Source: Sphingobacterium tenebrionis (lineage in GTDB: Bacteria > Bacteroidota > Bacteroidia > Sphingobacteriales > Sphingobacteriaceae). Taken from it: DNA of 64,000 nt. This document shows positions 1 through 9,001 of the stretch, piece after piece (the stretch's first letter is position 1; each line of letters opens with the position of its first letter). Under the pieces are notes generated by a model. The model did not search any database. It was not told the DNA's origin and was given only the letters and a program-made list of their open reading frames with translations. The position numbers and the translations under genes are program-made. Location: assembly GCF_037126265.1 (NCBI RefSeq), contig NZ_JAYLLN010000015.1, positions 1 through 64,000 on the forward strand, given 5' to 3'.

Positions 1-1091
1 CCTGTTAAAGGTTGTTTGATGTTTTTGTCGGTTTCATCTACTTTGATATCTTCCTGATCTTCGTCAAGAATTTCCAATACTCGCTCACTTGCTCCCAAGG
101 ACCGTTGGATGCTGGCGTAGAGTTCAGGGAAACTTCCCATCGAACCTGCCACAAACATAGAATATAAGATATACATAGTCAGGTCGCCCACCGAAATCTC
201 ATTAATCGAAACCAGGGAGGCACCATACCAAATTACCACAATCGCCGCTCCGAAAATAGCAAAGATGATAAATGATGCAAATAATCCACGGTAAGTAGCC
301 CCCTTCACGGCAAGATTCACCGCCTTTCCTAATTTGGAAGCATAGCGTTTGGATTCAAAATATTCATTGACGAATGCCTTTACATTGCTGATCCCCAATA
401 AAGTTTCCTGAACGATCGCATTAGAATCTGCCAACTGATCTTGGGATTCTTTGGAAAGTTTGCGGATAAAACGGCCGAAAATAAGTGCTACTACAATGAT
501 GATAGGTAACACACTCAGGTTCATGAGCGCTAATTTTGGAGAAACCAACACCAAAAGGAATACCCCGACGCCCAAACTGATGGTCTGTCTCAAGATTTCA
601 GCCAAGGTGGTTGTCATGGTGTCCTGGATTTGGGAAAGGTCGGCAGAAAGCCTACTATTCAGTTCACCCACTCTGCGGTTGGCAAAGAAATCAATTGGCA
701 AGGTGATCAAACGGTGATAGGTATCTTTCCGAATGTTGGCCAGGGATTTTTCTGCAATCTCCACAAATAAGCGAATCCGGAAAAAGGAAATCGTAGATTG
801 TACGGCCAGTATCGAAATACTCAGCACACCAATGTACATCACATCGGCAGGGAGCCAATCGAACTTCTGTTTTCCTTGTGCTGCATCAATCATCGCGCCC
901 ATCAAGGCCGGAAAGGTAAGCATGGTCAAGCTCGAAAGAATAAGGAATAACATCCCAATAACGAACTTCCATTTGAAAGGTCGAATGTAAGAAAAGATCT
1001 TTAAGGCTTTCTTTAGGGTCTCCTTGTTAATTTTCGGCTTCGGTAAATCTTCCGAATGCGAATCTCCACTGTTCAATCTCGGTCTGGCCAT
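1..1091 (-). CDS. ABC exporter, membrane-domain half (partial, MsbA/multidrug type)
   Basis: The reverse strand reads open from an ATG at 1091 to the window edge, giving 363 residues. After a polar start there is a six-helix exporter membrane domain, with family-typical stretches such as PIDFFANRRVGELNSRLSAD and, near the edge, the linker YASIQRSLGASERVLEIL that precedes the nucleotide-binding domain. The ATPase half (Walker A, signature, Walker B) must lie beyond position 1 and cannot be checked. Known members are homodimeric ATP-driven exporters of lipids or drugs in the inner membrane; the substrate cannot be told here. A TACTTTTG box lies 22 bases upstream of the start. Confidence 0.9.
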   Translation of the reverse strand, partial: MARPRLNSGDSHSEDLPKPKINKETLKKALKIFSYIRPFKWKFVIGMLFLILSSLTMLTFPALMGAMIDAAQGKQKFDWLPADVMYIGVLSISILAVQSTISFFRIRLFVEIAEKSLANIRKDTYHRLITLPIDFFANRRVGELNSRLSADLSQIQDTMTTTLAEILRQTISLGVGVFLLVLVSPKLALMNLSVLPIIIVVALIFGRFIRKLSKESQDQLADSNAIVQETLLGISNVKAFVNEYFESKRYASKLGKAVNLAVKGATYRGLFASFIIFAIFGAAIVVIWYGASLVSINEISVGDLTMYILYSMFVAGSMGSFPELYASIQRSLGASERVLEILDEDQEDIKVDETDKNIKQPLT

Positions 1092-1113
1092 GAATTAAAA
1101 TTATCAAATCGAG

Positions 1114-1121
1114 CAAAAGTA
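1114..1121 (-). promoter_or_regulatory. Bacteroidota -7 box for the ABC exporter
   Basis: On the minus strand this reads TACTTTTG, matching the TAnnTTTG consensus of Bacteroidota housekeeping promoters, and sits 22 bases upstream of the ABC exporter start. No TTG at the usual 17-23 bp distance was seen, so only the -7 element is supported. Confidence 0.4.
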
Positions 1122-1146
1122 CTCATATATATAGCTCTTCGTATCA

Positions 1147-1710
1147 CTATACAGTCAATTTTTTAGGCTTCTGCTTTAAATAAAGATAAATAACCGAAAT
1201 TACCAATCCCAAAATGATCACGATGGCGATGAACAATTTATTATCATTCCCTTGATCGCTGTTCTCCAGATTACTGATATCCCCACGTAGCTTGTCATTC
1301 TCTTGCTGCAATTTGTTGATGGTTTTCATGTAGGCAGAAACCTGTTGGTCATACTCTGCTGCCAATTTCTGATACCGTTCGCTTTGGGCATCCTTAAGAT
1401 CCAACAATTTCCGCGTCTCGATAAAGATATGGTTATCATTGATCACGATGTTCCGGAGGATATCGATGGATTTCTGCATGTCGCCTTTGGTTTTAAAAAG
1501 ACCAAAAACACCTGTCTTTTTGGTCAGCGAACTATCGTAGTCACCAAATTTTGCACTTCGTTCGTTCAACAATTTATTTACTCGAGCACGTTGGGATTCA
1601 AAGGTGATGGAATCTGTTTTAAGTGCTGTACTATCCTGTGCCTTAAGAATTGCCGATCCTGAGAAAACCAAGATACAGGCAAATAAAAACTTCAAATATT
1701 TATAATTCAT
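1147..1710 (-). CDS. Secreted or membrane-anchored coiled-coil protein, function unknown
   Basis: 187 residues from the ATG at 1710; a longer frame from 1809 exists, but the chosen start gives a clean signal peptide (MNYKYLKFLFACILVFSGSA). A Lys/Glu/Gln-rich middle with heptad-like spacing looks like a coiled coil (about residues 85-150). One strong hydrophobic segment (LFIAIVIILGLVISVIYLYL) follows near the C-terminus, then a short basic tail. This suggests a periplasmic coiled coil anchored in the inner membrane by its C-terminus. I do not recognise a named family. It lies upstream of and in the same direction as the ABC exporter, with a 55-bp gap, so co-transcription is possible. Confidence 0.75.
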   Translation of the reverse strand: MNYKYLKFLFACILVFSGSAILKAQDSTALKTDSITFESQRARVNKLLNERSAKFGDYDSSLTKKTGVFGLFKTKGDMQKSIDILRNIVINDNHIFIETRKLLDLKDAQSERYQKLAAEYDQQVSAYMKTINKLQQENDKLRGDISNLENSDQGNDNKLFIAIVIILGLVISVIYLYLKQKPKKLTV

Positions 1711-1830
1711 TGTTCTTTTCAGTTTGAAGATGTTCCACATGAAAAACATACTTTTTTTAATAAACATTGTAGCAAAATATAATTTTTTAACGTAAGAATG
1801 GAAAAACATGACAACTAATTATTAACCAGC

Positions 1831-3087
1831 ATGAAAAGAACCAACAATTTCATTTCAAGAGGTCTAGTAGGCCTTCTTACTGGAATATTATTCCTATCGG
1901 TGTCTTGCGATCGCATTACTTATGAGCAAGAGGTGATGGCCAAAGTGGCTGTATTCAAAACAATGGCCGAAATCCGTAAGGAATTTGTCGGCACCAAGGA
2001 TGAGGTAGAGCTTCAATCTACCGGAAAAATCTATATCTATAAAGATTATTTGTTGATCAATGAACCTTTAAAAGGTATTCATTTTTACAACAATTCTAAT
2101 CCGGCAAAACCGGAGAAGATTACTTTTTTGGCGGTTGAAGGTACTTCGGATTTCGCCATAAAAGATGATGTCTTATATACGGATAATTATGCTGATTTAT
2201 TACTTTTCGACCTTAAAAACATCGCAAAACCCACGTTGATGAAAAGAGTGGAGGATGTTTTTAAAACGGTGAATACAGTTTGGGGTTGGAAGCCTATGAA
2301 TGGTACAAAGGTAGTAGCTGGCTGGAAGGATTCCCTAGTTACTTATAAAAATACAAGAGAACATACACCTTTTATCCAATACGATAAGGATGTTAAGTAT
2401 TATGACTCATTTGGAGGAACTGGACAAGCTGGATCACTGGCACGTTTCACCATATCCAAAAACCATTTATACACCGTGGATATTTCCGATTTGAATTGGT
2501 TTGATATCAGCAACAAAAATACGGCAACCTATGTGGATAAGATGAGGTTACAGGGTCTATTGGAAACTATTTTCCCCTATAAGGATAATCTGTTCATTGG
2601 AACCACGCAAGGTATGCACATCATAAGTCTGGAAAACCCCGCCGCGCCTAAAAAGATATCCACTTTTGCTCACTTTCGCGCTTGCGACCCCGTGGTTGTA
2701 AACGACAAATATGCTTTTGTCACCCTAAGGAGTGGTATTGAATGCGGAGGAGGAAGTAATGAATTACAAGTCATCGATATTGCAAATTTGAGCAATCCTA
2801 AACTAAAACTTACCCAAGCATTAAAATCTCCTTATGGTTTAGGCTTATCTGGAAATATGGTTTACCTCACGGAAGGAATGAATGGTTTTAGGAGCTTCGC
2901 TTTTGAAGAGGGGCAGCAGCTTTCGCTAAAAGAAGTGCAGAATTTGCCAAACATGATGAGTTATGATGTAATTCCTGGTCCGAAATCCATGATTGTCATT
3001 GGCCCAAAAAAGATTTGTCAATATGATTATCAAGACAAATCGAATATTAAGGAATTAGGATGTATTAATATAACTCCAGGCTCGTAA
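1831..3087 (+). CDS. LVIVD-repeat-like lipoprotein
   Basis: 418 residues. The N-terminus is a lipoprotein signal with lipobox LSVSC (Cys26). The rest is built of beta-propeller-like units of about 40 residues with phrases such as LLINEPLKGIHFYNNSNPAKP, LLLFDLKNIAKPTLMKRV, NWFDISNKNTATYVDKM, MHIISLENPAAPKKIST and LQVIDIANLSNPKLKL, which resemble the LVIVD repeat (value, 'ID(I/L)sNPsnP') of bacterial surface lipoproteins. The role is unknown; probable location is the outer membrane or cell surface. The next gene starts one base after its stop, so the two are almost certainly co-transcribed. Confidence 0.8.
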   Translation: MKRTNNFISRGLVGLLTGILFLSVSCDRITYEQEVMAKVAVFKTMAEIRKEFVGTKDEVELQSTGKIYIYKDYLLINEPLKGIHFYNNSNPAKPEKITFLAVEGTSDFAIKDDVLYTDNYADLLLFDLKNIAKPTLMKRVEDVFKTVNTVWGWKPMNGTKVVAGWKDSLVTYKNTREHTPFIQYDKDVKYYDSFGGTGQAGSLARFTISKNHLYTVDISDLNWFDISNKNTATYVDKMRLQGLLETIFPYKDNLFIGTTQGMHIISLENPAAPKKISTFAHFRACDPVVVNDKYAFVTLRSGIECGGGSNELQVIDIANLSNPKLKLTQALKSPYGLGLSGNMVYLTEGMNGFRSFAFEEGQQLSLKEVQNLPNMMSYDVIPGPKSMIVIGPKKICQYDYQDKSNIKELGCINITPGS

Positions 3088-3088
3088 G

Positions 3089-3721
3089 ATGAAGAAATTT
3101 ATAGTTATCCTCGTATTATGTTTCGTAGGAAATAGTTTTTCCTTACATGCCCAAATGGGTAAAAGGACCTATGTAAATCAAACAGAAATTGGTTTGATGA
3201 ATTATGGATTTATTCCTATTCAAAACAGTTATAGTTTTTTGACCATGCATGGCCTCAAGTTGACCGAATCTTGGGAATTGGGTCTCTCTTCTGGAGTGGA
3301 GAAATACACAGCTGATGAATATGAAAAGTTCTGGGTATTACCGGTCAATGTTGCTGGTCGATTTATTTTAAATCCCCATAAACGCACCACATTTTATTCG
3401 GGATTGGATGCGGGTTATGGTTTCGCTGGGTTAAACTCCACAGCAGATAAAGTCTGGAACAACACGGTCACCGAAAAGGATAGGTCTTTTGAAGGAGGTT
3501 TGAGGTTTCATCCACATCTGGGTTGGAGATGGAAAGTAGGTGCAGAAAGAACTTTCATTTCCCTGAGCATAGGCTATCAATTCCAACAGATAAAACTTGA
3601 AAGATCAAAGTTAAGAACTGTTTTTGATGGATCTATGAATAATAATCTAGATAATTATTATCACGAGCGGGTCACCTATAATATGGGTAGAGCCGTTGTG
3701 AAAGTCGGCATGGGATTCTAA
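3089..3721 (+). CDS. Outer-membrane beta-barrel-like protein, function unknown
   Basis: 210 residues with a signal peptide (cleavage near LHAQ). The mature part alternates polar and aromatic residues in strand-like stretches (FYSGLDAGYGFAGL, RFHPHLGWRWKVG, FISLSIGYQFQQIKL) and ends in VVKVGMGF, an aromatic C-terminal strand as in outer-membrane barrels of about eight strands. It follows the LVIVD-like lipoprotein with a one-base gap, suggesting a lipoprotein/barrel pair. Its last four bases overlap the convergent SAM hydrolase gene. The barrel call is by pattern only. Confidence 0.7.
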   Translation: MKKFIVILVLCFVGNSFSLHAQMGKRTYVNQTEIGLMNYGFIPIQNSYSFLTMHGLKLTESWELGLSSGVEKYTADEYEKFWVLPVNVAGRFILNPHKRTTFYSGLDAGYGFAGLNSTADKVWNNTVTEKDRSFEGGLRFHPHLGWRWKVGAERTFISLSIGYQFQQIKLERSKLRTVFDGSMNNNLDNYYHERVTYNMGRAVVKVGMGF

Positions 3722-4503
3722 TGGTCAAAAAACTCGACCAAAATGGTTTCATCCTGATATAAGCCCAACAATTGACTGGCATTACCTTTATTAATAGCTA
3801 TTTCCAAGAAATTACTGATCCCAAAAAGACAGAGTTTCTCCCCTTCAGATACCTCATTGTAATGCCAGCTCAATTTTGAAATCGTCTCATTTCTCTTAAA
3901 CCTCAAAACGAAATCCCTTCCATTTTGGATCTTATTGAACAATTCCTTACTGATATTACTGATGACATTTCCAAAGGAATCAATAAACGTTACATGACCT
4001 TTGATGCTGTTCTGATTATAAACAGGTTGAAACAAAACCTTTTGTACAGGGTTTTCGATCGGGAAACCGATATCAGAAAATTTGCCTCCGTTGGCAATAT
4101 GGCAGGCTGCTTTGGTCAAAATATCCGCTAAGGGAAAGTGCAGATACCTCAAATCCTGCATAATATTGATCTCGATCATTTCCGTAGGACGATCTTCCCC
4201 CAGAATGATACTGAAAATCCCATTATCCGCGCCAACAAAATATTGCCCTTTATAAGACATCGCCAAATAGCGTGAATCCTCCTGAAAAACAGTGTCAATA
4301 CCGATCAGATGAACGGTCTTCGCTGGAAAATAGGGGTAGGCATTATTGATGACAAAAGCGGCATGCTGAATGCTGAAAGAAGGGATATCATGGGATATGT
4401 CTACCAGACGTACATTCGGCAATTGCGAAATAATACTGCCCTTTAATGCGGCCTGATAAAAATCGCGATGACCTAAGTCTGTGGTTAACGTTATTACTCC
4501 CAT
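3718..4503 (-). CDS. SAM hydrolase (SAM hydroxide adenosyltransferase, DUF62 family)
   Basis: 261 residues from the ATG at 4503; a TTG at 4512 would add three residues but the ATG gives the family-typical start MGVITLTTDLGHRDFYQAALKG. Other family signatures are VDISHDIPSF, IDTVFQED, FVGADNGIFS and TFIDSFGNVISNIS. Family members use an Asp-Arg-His set to add water to S-adenosylmethionine, giving adenosine and methionine; they are relatives of the SAM fluorinases and chlorinases but usually lack halogenase activity. Cytoplasmic. It is convergent with the preceding gene (four-base overlap) and divergent from phoH. Confidence 0.85.
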   Translation of the reverse strand: MGVITLTTDLGHRDFYQAALKGSIISQLPNVRLVDISHDIPSFSIQHAAFVINNAYPYFPAKTVHLIGIDTVFQEDSRYLAMSYKGQYFVGADNGIFSIILGEDRPTEMIEINIMQDLRYLHFPLADILTKAACHIANGGKFSDIGFPIENPVQKVLFQPVYNQNSIKGHVTFIDSFGNVISNISKELFNKIQNGRDFVLRFKRNETISKLSWHYNEVSEGEKLCLFGISNFLEIAINKGNASQLLGLYQDETILVEFFDH

Positions 4504-4580
4504 ACTATCCAAATGCCCGTAGCAAAAAATTTAACTGTTGTTTTTGATAAGCGAACTACAAAAATAGAAAAAGTAAATTG

Positions 4581-4588
4581 TATTTTTG
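4581..4588 (+). promoter_or_regulatory. Bacteroidota -7 box for phoH
   Basis: TATTTTTG matches TAnnTTTG and lies 28 bases before the TTG start of phoH. It probably begins the transcript that continues into purC and beyond. A -33 TTG at canonical spacing was not seen. Confidence 0.45.
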
Positions 4589-4615
4589 AATCAAGAAAAA
4601 TTAATCGATTAAAAT

Positions 4616-5590
4616 TTGAGTGAATTAGAAATCAATTTGGACACAGTCAATCTGATTACCTTATGGGGTGCTCAGAATGAGAATTATGAGTTTATCAAAC
4701 GCGCTTTTCCCAAGTTGCGCTTGGTAGCCAGAGGAAGTCAACTTAAGGTGTTGGGTGAAGAAGGAGAAAGGAACCGCTTTCAGCAGGTATTTGACCAAAT
4801 TCTTGGCCATGTCAACCAGTTTCAGACACTATCGTTACTTGAGCTCGAGGGACTTTTAAGTTCGGTTACCGACTTAAAAGCACCCGCTGCCGCACCGAAA
4901 GATGAGGCGGAGGCAAAAGCTGCTGCGATGAAAGGAGAGCCTATTGTTTATGGCCCTAATGGAATCGTAGTTCGTGCAAGAACGGCAAATCAACGTCGAA
5001 TGGTCGATAGCATCAACAAGAATGATATCCTGTTTGCGATAGGCCCTGCTGGTACGGGAAAGACCTATACAGCTGTAGCATTAGCGGTCCGCGCCTTAAG
5101 AAACAAGGAAATCAAACGCATCATTCTGACGCGTCCTGCCGTAGAAGCGGGAGAAAACCTTGGTTTTTTACCTGGCGACCTTAAAGAGAAGGTGGATCCT
5201 TATCTAAGACCTTTATACGATGCGTTGGATGATATGATTCCAGCAGAAAAACTAAAAGGTTACCTAGAGAACAGGACCATTGAGGTCGCACCTTTAGCGT
5301 TCATGCGGGGTAGGACCTTGGATAATTGTTTTGTGATCCTGGATGAGGCGCAAAATGCGACCGATATGCAGTTGAAGATGTTCCTAACACGTATGGGACC
5401 AACTGCAAAATTCATCGTAACTGGCGACATGACCCAAGTGGATCTTCCAAAAAAGACCCAATCTGGTCTGGTGAATGCCGTCAAGATATTAGAAGGAATC
5501 GAAGGGATTGATATGATCTACCTGAGTGGGGCAGACGTTGTTCGCCATAAATTGGTGAAACGTATCCTAGAAGCCTATGGCGATATTTAA
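4616..5590 (+). CDS. phoH: PhoH-family ATPase
   Basis: 324 residues with a TTG start; no ATG lies near the conserved N-terminus and the TATTTTTG box upstream fits. Residues 1-85 form the N-terminal KH-like region, followed by an Ala/Lys-rich linker (88-106). The P-loop domain has Walker A GPAGTGKT (143-150) and Walker B ILDEAQN (Asp243, Glu244), with the PhoH hallmark LTRPAVEAGENLGFLPGDL. PhoH proteins are cytoplasmic ATPases linked to RNA metabolism (PhoH/YbeZ partners the YbeY endoribonuclease in other bacteria). It stands at the head of the co-directional block with purC. Confidence 0.92.
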   Translation: MSELEINLDTVNLITLWGAQNENYEFIKRAFPKLRLVARGSQLKVLGEEGERNRFQQVFDQILGHVNQFQTLSLLELEGLLSSVTDLKAPAAAPKDEAEAKAAAMKGEPIVYGPNGIVVRARTANQRRMVDSINKNDILFAIGPAGTGKTYTAVALAVRALRNKEIKRIILTRPAVEAGENLGFLPGDLKEKVDPYLRPLYDALDDMIPAEKLKGYLENRTIEVAPLAFMRGRTLDNCFVILDEAQNATDMQLKMFLTRMGPTAKFIVTGDMTQVDLPKKTQSGLVNAVKILEGIEGIDMIYLSGADVVRHKLVKRILEAYGDI

Positions 5591-5621
5591 TAGCAATTAA
5601 ACGCGTGGAAACGCAACAAAT

Positions 5622-6566
5622 ATGAGTACAATAAAAGAAACAAATTTCAATTTCAAAAACCAGACGGCATTTTATAGGGGTAAAGTCAGGGATGTCTATA
5701 CCATTGCAAACGATTACTTGGTGATGGTAGCTTCCGATCGTATTTCAGCATTCGATGTCGTTTTACCTCGTGCAATCCCTTATAAAGGTCAAGTATTGAA
5801 CCAGATCGCTTCCAAATTCTTAAAGGCTACTGCTGATATCCTACCGAATTGGGTGGTATCTGTTCCAGATCCGAACGTAACGATCGGGAAAAGAAGTGAG
5901 CCTTTTAAAGTAGAAATGGTGATTCGTGGCTATGTATCCGGACATTTATGGCGTACCTACCGTGATGGCGGACGCGAGCTTTGCGGGGAAGTTCTTCCTG
6001 AAGGGCTGAAAGAAAATGATAAGCTTCCGGAACCGATCATTACCCCAACCACCAAAGCAGCGGTCGGTCATGATATGGATATCTCCAGAGCTGAAATCAT
6101 CAGCCAAGGGATTGTCTCTGAAGAAGATTATACCCAATTGGAAAAATATGCAAAAGCGCTTTTTCAAAGAGGAACTGAGATTGCAGCAGAAAGAGGATTA
6201 ATCTTAGTGGATACCAAATACGAATTTGGAAAACGCGATGGAATCATCTACCTGATCGATGAGATCCATACACCAGATTCTTCCCGTTACTTCTATGCGG
6301 ATGGTTATGAGGAACGTCAGCAAAATGGCGAACCGCAGAAGCAACTGTCCAAGGAATTTGTAAGACAATGGTTGATCGAAAATGGTTTTCAAGGAAAAGA
6401 AGGTCAAGAAGTGCCTGAAATGACAGATACTATTGTAAATTCAATTTCTGAACGCTATATTGAACTTTTTGAACACATTACGGGCGATAGGTTCGAATAT
6501 CCAGAAAATGGAGATGTTCTGGACCGCGTTGAACGCAATGTGAGTGAAGAATTAGCGAAACTATAA
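5622..6566 (+). CDS. purC: Phosphoribosylaminoimidazole-succinocarboxamide synthase
   Basis: 314 residues, the long SAICAR synthase form. It joins CAIR and aspartate with ATP hydrolysis to give SAICAR, in de novo purine synthesis (cytoplasm). Visible signatures are YRGKVRDVY near the start (nucleotide-binding lobe), SDRISAFDVVLPRAIPYKGQ, VRGYVSGHLWRTY (seen as IRGYVSG), LILVDTKYEFG and LIDEIHTPDSSRYFY. It follows phoH by 31 bases. Purine and histidine synthesis are linked because AICAR is a by-product of the HisHF step, so its closeness to the his genes is metabolically sensible. Confidence 0.96.
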   Translation: MSTIKETNFNFKNQTAFYRGKVRDVYTIANDYLVMVASDRISAFDVVLPRAIPYKGQVLNQIASKFLKATADILPNWVVSVPDPNVTIGKRSEPFKVEMVIRGYVSGHLWRTYRDGGRELCGEVLPEGLKENDKLPEPIITPTTKAAVGHDMDISRAEIISQGIVSEEDYTQLEKYAKALFQRGTEIAAERGLILVDTKYEFGKRDGIIYLIDEIHTPDSSRYFYADGYEERQQNGEPQKQLSKEFVRQWLIENGFQGKEGQEVPEMTDTIVNSISERYIELFEHITGDRFEYPENGDVLDRVERNVSEELAKL

Positions 6567-6593
6567 TACATTAATCTTAAAAGACTAACATTT

Positions 6594-6971
6594 ATGAAAT
6601 TTACGGTAGATAAATACGATCGATTTGTGGTGATTGAGCCCCTTCAAGAAAAATTAGATGGAGATGCTGCCGCAAGTTTAAAGGGCGAGTTTATGCTCCG
6701 CAATACCGGCGGACAACGAAACATTGTCTTGGATATGAATAAAGTGTTAGAAACAGATGAAACAGGTATCCGTACCGGTTTATTAGCACGTAGATTATGT
6801 AAATCTTTGGGGGGCCTATTCATTATCACCAACCTGAATGAAGGAGTTAAACAATATATTAGCTCCTTAGGTCTGGATAGTTACCTGATCATCACCAAAG
6901 ACGTAGAAAAAGCAAAAGACCTGATCTTCGGAAATGAAATCCGATTGGATTTAAAAGAAGGGCAGGCATAA
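6594..6971 (+). CDS. STAS-domain protein (anti-sigma-factor-antagonist-like)
   Basis: 125 residues forming one STAS domain: the strand VVIEPLQEKLDGDAAASLK, then IVLDMNKVLETDETGIRTGLLARRL and the strand LFIITNL. In SpoIIAA-type antagonists the phosphorylated serine lies in a D-S-S-G motif; here the aligned site reads D55-E-T-G58, so phosphorylation, if any, would have to use Thr57. Whether it regulates a sigma factor or something else is unknown, and no anti-sigma kinase is nearby. It is one base upstream of rnz and tightly co-oriented, a common pairing in Bacteroidota. Confidence 0.8.
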   Translation: MKFTVDKYDRFVVIEPLQEKLDGDAAASLKGEFMLRNTGGQRNIVLDMNKVLETDETGIRTGLLARRLCKSLGGLFIITNLNEGVKQYISSLGLDSYLIITKDVEKAKDLIFGNEIRLDLKEGQA

Positions 6972-6972
6972 G

Positions 6973-7887
6973 ATGATTCGATTTGAAGTATTGGTATTGG
7001 GTAACAGCTCAGCGACACCCATTTTTGAACGCCATCCTACTTCTCAGGTCATCAATTATAACGAACAATTATTCTTGATCGATTGTGGCGAAGGTACGCA
7101 GATGCAACTTTCACGCTATGGTATCAAAAGCAATCGCATCGATCATATTTTTATCTCTCATCTGCATGGAGACCACTATTTAGGTCTTGTAGGCCTGGTG
7201 TCCTCCATGCACTTGGTAGGTAGAAAGGCCGATCTCCATATCTATGGGCCTGCACCTTTACAGGAGATTTTGGAATTGCATTTCAAATATTCCGAAACGG
7301 TCATCCGGTATAATATCATTTTCCATCCGACAAATCCAGAAAAGGAAGAGGTTATTTTTTCATCCAGGATGATGACCGTAAAATCCTTTCCATTAATCCA
7401 TCGTATCCCATGCACTGGATTTCGATTTGATGAAGGAAAGCGTTCTGCCAGTATTTTAGCGGAAAAAGTGGAACCCTTGAATATTCCAAAACCCTATTAT
7501 TCGCTTTTGAAAAAGGGGATTGATTACGTCGATCCTCAGGGCAATGTACATCAAGCCGCGGCATTGACGGTCCCTGGTCCTGCCTCCCGGTCGTATGCCT
7601 ACTGCTCCGATACCGTAAGGCATCCAATCTATTTACCATCCATCCAAGGAGCTGATCTTTTATATCATGAATCTACTTTTTTGGATGAAATGCGGGACAG
7701 AGCCAAAGAAACCTTCCATACCACCTGTTTAGAAGCGGCTGAAATCGCTAAAGAAAGTCAGGTGAAAAAATTGCTCTTGGGCCATTATTCCGCAAGGTAT
7801 AAAACACTCGGCCCTTTACTGGAAGAAGCCCAGACTGTTTTCCCTAATACCGAGCTATCAATTGAGGGGAAATGGTATTTAGTTTAG
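6973..7887 (+). CDS. rnz: Ribonuclease Z
   Basis: 304 residues, the usual length of short-form RNase Z. It is a zinc metallo-beta-lactamase-fold endonuclease that trims tRNA precursors at the 3' end. The metal-binding motif SHLHGDH gives His63, His65, Asp67 and His68. Other hallmarks are LGNSSATPIFERHPTSQ at the start, FLIDCGEGTQMQLSRYGI, AYCSDTV and the late LGHYSARY. The start ATG lies one base after the STAS stop, so the two are translationally close. Confidence 0.95.
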   Translation: MIRFEVLVLGNSSATPIFERHPTSQVINYNEQLFLIDCGEGTQMQLSRYGIKSNRIDHIFISHLHGDHYLGLVGLVSSMHLVGRKADLHIYGPAPLQEILELHFKYSETVIRYNIIFHPTNPEKEEVIFSSRMMTVKSFPLIHRIPCTGFRFDEGKRSASILAEKVEPLNIPKPYYSLLKKGIDYVDPQGNVHQAAALTVPGPASRSYAYCSDTVRHPIYLPSIQGADLLYHESTFLDEMRDRAKETFHTTCLEAAEIAKESQVKKLLLGHYSARYKTLGPLLEEAQTVFPNTELSIEGKWYLV

Positions 7888-7942
7888 CCTTTTTTGTGAA
7901 TTTTTGCCCATATTTACAGCTCGAAAAAAATAGTCTAAAATA

Positions 7943-8995
7943 ATGTCCTTCAACTTAACCGCCTTATTACGAGAGAACATTAGAAATCTCGTACCATATT
8001 CATCCGCAAGGGATGAATTCAAAGGGGAAGCATCTGTTTTTTTGGATGCCAATGAAAACGCTTTTGGCTCCCCGCTTCCTCATGACTATAACCGATATCC
8101 TGACCCCCTTCAACATCAAGTAAAACATAAATTATCCAGCATAAAAGGTGTGCCTGCCGAGAACATGTTCTTAGGCAATGGTTCTGACGAAGCAATCGAT
8201 ATTCTCTATCGTGCTTTCTGTACACCAAAAATCGATAATGTGATCCTGGTACCACCTACTTACGGTATGTATGAGGTGTCTGCCAATATCAATGATGTGG
8301 AGGTCCGTAAAGTAAACTTGACGGCAGATTATCAATTGGATCTAGATGGTATCGCAGAGGCATTGGACACCCATACCAAACTTATTTTTGTATGCTCGCC
8401 CAATAACCCAACCGGTAATAGCATCAATCCATTGGATATTGAAACCCTTTTGGTCAATTTCAAAGGTATTGTCGTGGTGGATGAAGCATACATCAACTAC
8501 TCCAAACAGAAATCCTTTACCTATTCCTTGCCGGAATTCCCGAACCTGGTTGTTCTACAAACACTTTCCAAAGCTTGGGGATTGGCCGCTTTGCGCTTAG
8601 GCTTGGCATTTGCGAGTAAAGAAATCATTGAAGTCTTCAACAAAATAAAACCACCCTATAACATCAATCAGGCCACCCAAGATCTGGTATTGGAAGCATT
8701 GAATAATTATGAGGTGGTGAACGAGTGGATTCGGGAAACCATCAAAGAAAGGGAAACTTTAGTATCCCAATTGGATGCCTTACAGCAGGTTGAAAAGATC
8801 ACCCCTTCCGATGCCAACTTTATTTTGGTCAAACTTCAGGATCCTAGATCCCTATATGATTTTCTGGTGGACAAGGGAATCATTGTTCGCGACCGCTCAA
8901 AAGTGGCATTATGCGATGGTTGCCTACGTATAACCGTGGGGACAAAGTTGGAAAATGAACGTTTAATAAACGAAATACAAGAGTTTTATAAATAA
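7943..8995 (+). CDS. hisC: Histidinol-phosphate aminotransferase
   Basis: 350 residues, a PLP-dependent fold-type I aminotransferase converting imidazole acetol phosphate and glutamate to histidinol phosphate. Seen: LDANENAFGSPL (substrate side), GNGSDEAID, CSPNNPTGN, VVVDEAYINY, and the PLP lysine in TLSKAWGLAALRLG (Lys210). First gene of the histidine block: hisC-hisB-hisH-hisA-hisF-hisIE. hisG and hisD, which commonly lie in front of hisC in Bacteroidota, are absent here. No His-rich leader peptide or attenuator was recognised in the 55-bp gap upstream. Confidence 0.95.
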   Translation: MSFNLTALLRENIRNLVPYSSARDEFKGEASVFLDANENAFGSPLPHDYNRYPDPLQHQVKHKLSSIKGVPAENMFLGNGSDEAIDILYRAFCTPKIDNVILVPPTYGMYEVSANINDVEVRKVNLTADYQLDLDGIAEALDTHTKLIFVCSPNNPTGNSINPLDIETLLVNFKGIVVVDEAYINYSKQKSFTYSLPEFPNLVVLQTLSKAWGLAALRLGLAFASKEIIEVFNKIKPPYNINQATQDLVLEALNNYEVVNEWIRETIKERETLVSQLDALQQVEKITPSDANFILVKLQDPRSLYDFLVDKGIIVRDRSKVALCDGCLRITVGTKLENERLINEIQEFYK

Positions 8996-9001
8996 TATCC
9001 C

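Noticed and set aside
1711..1830. Promoter for the coiled-coil protein gene (minus strand TATATTTTG)
   Set aside because: The -7 match is off by one base in spacing and has no -33 element.
7888..7942. Histidine attenuator in front of hisC
   Set aside because: No His-codon run and no alternative hairpins are visible in this short gap.
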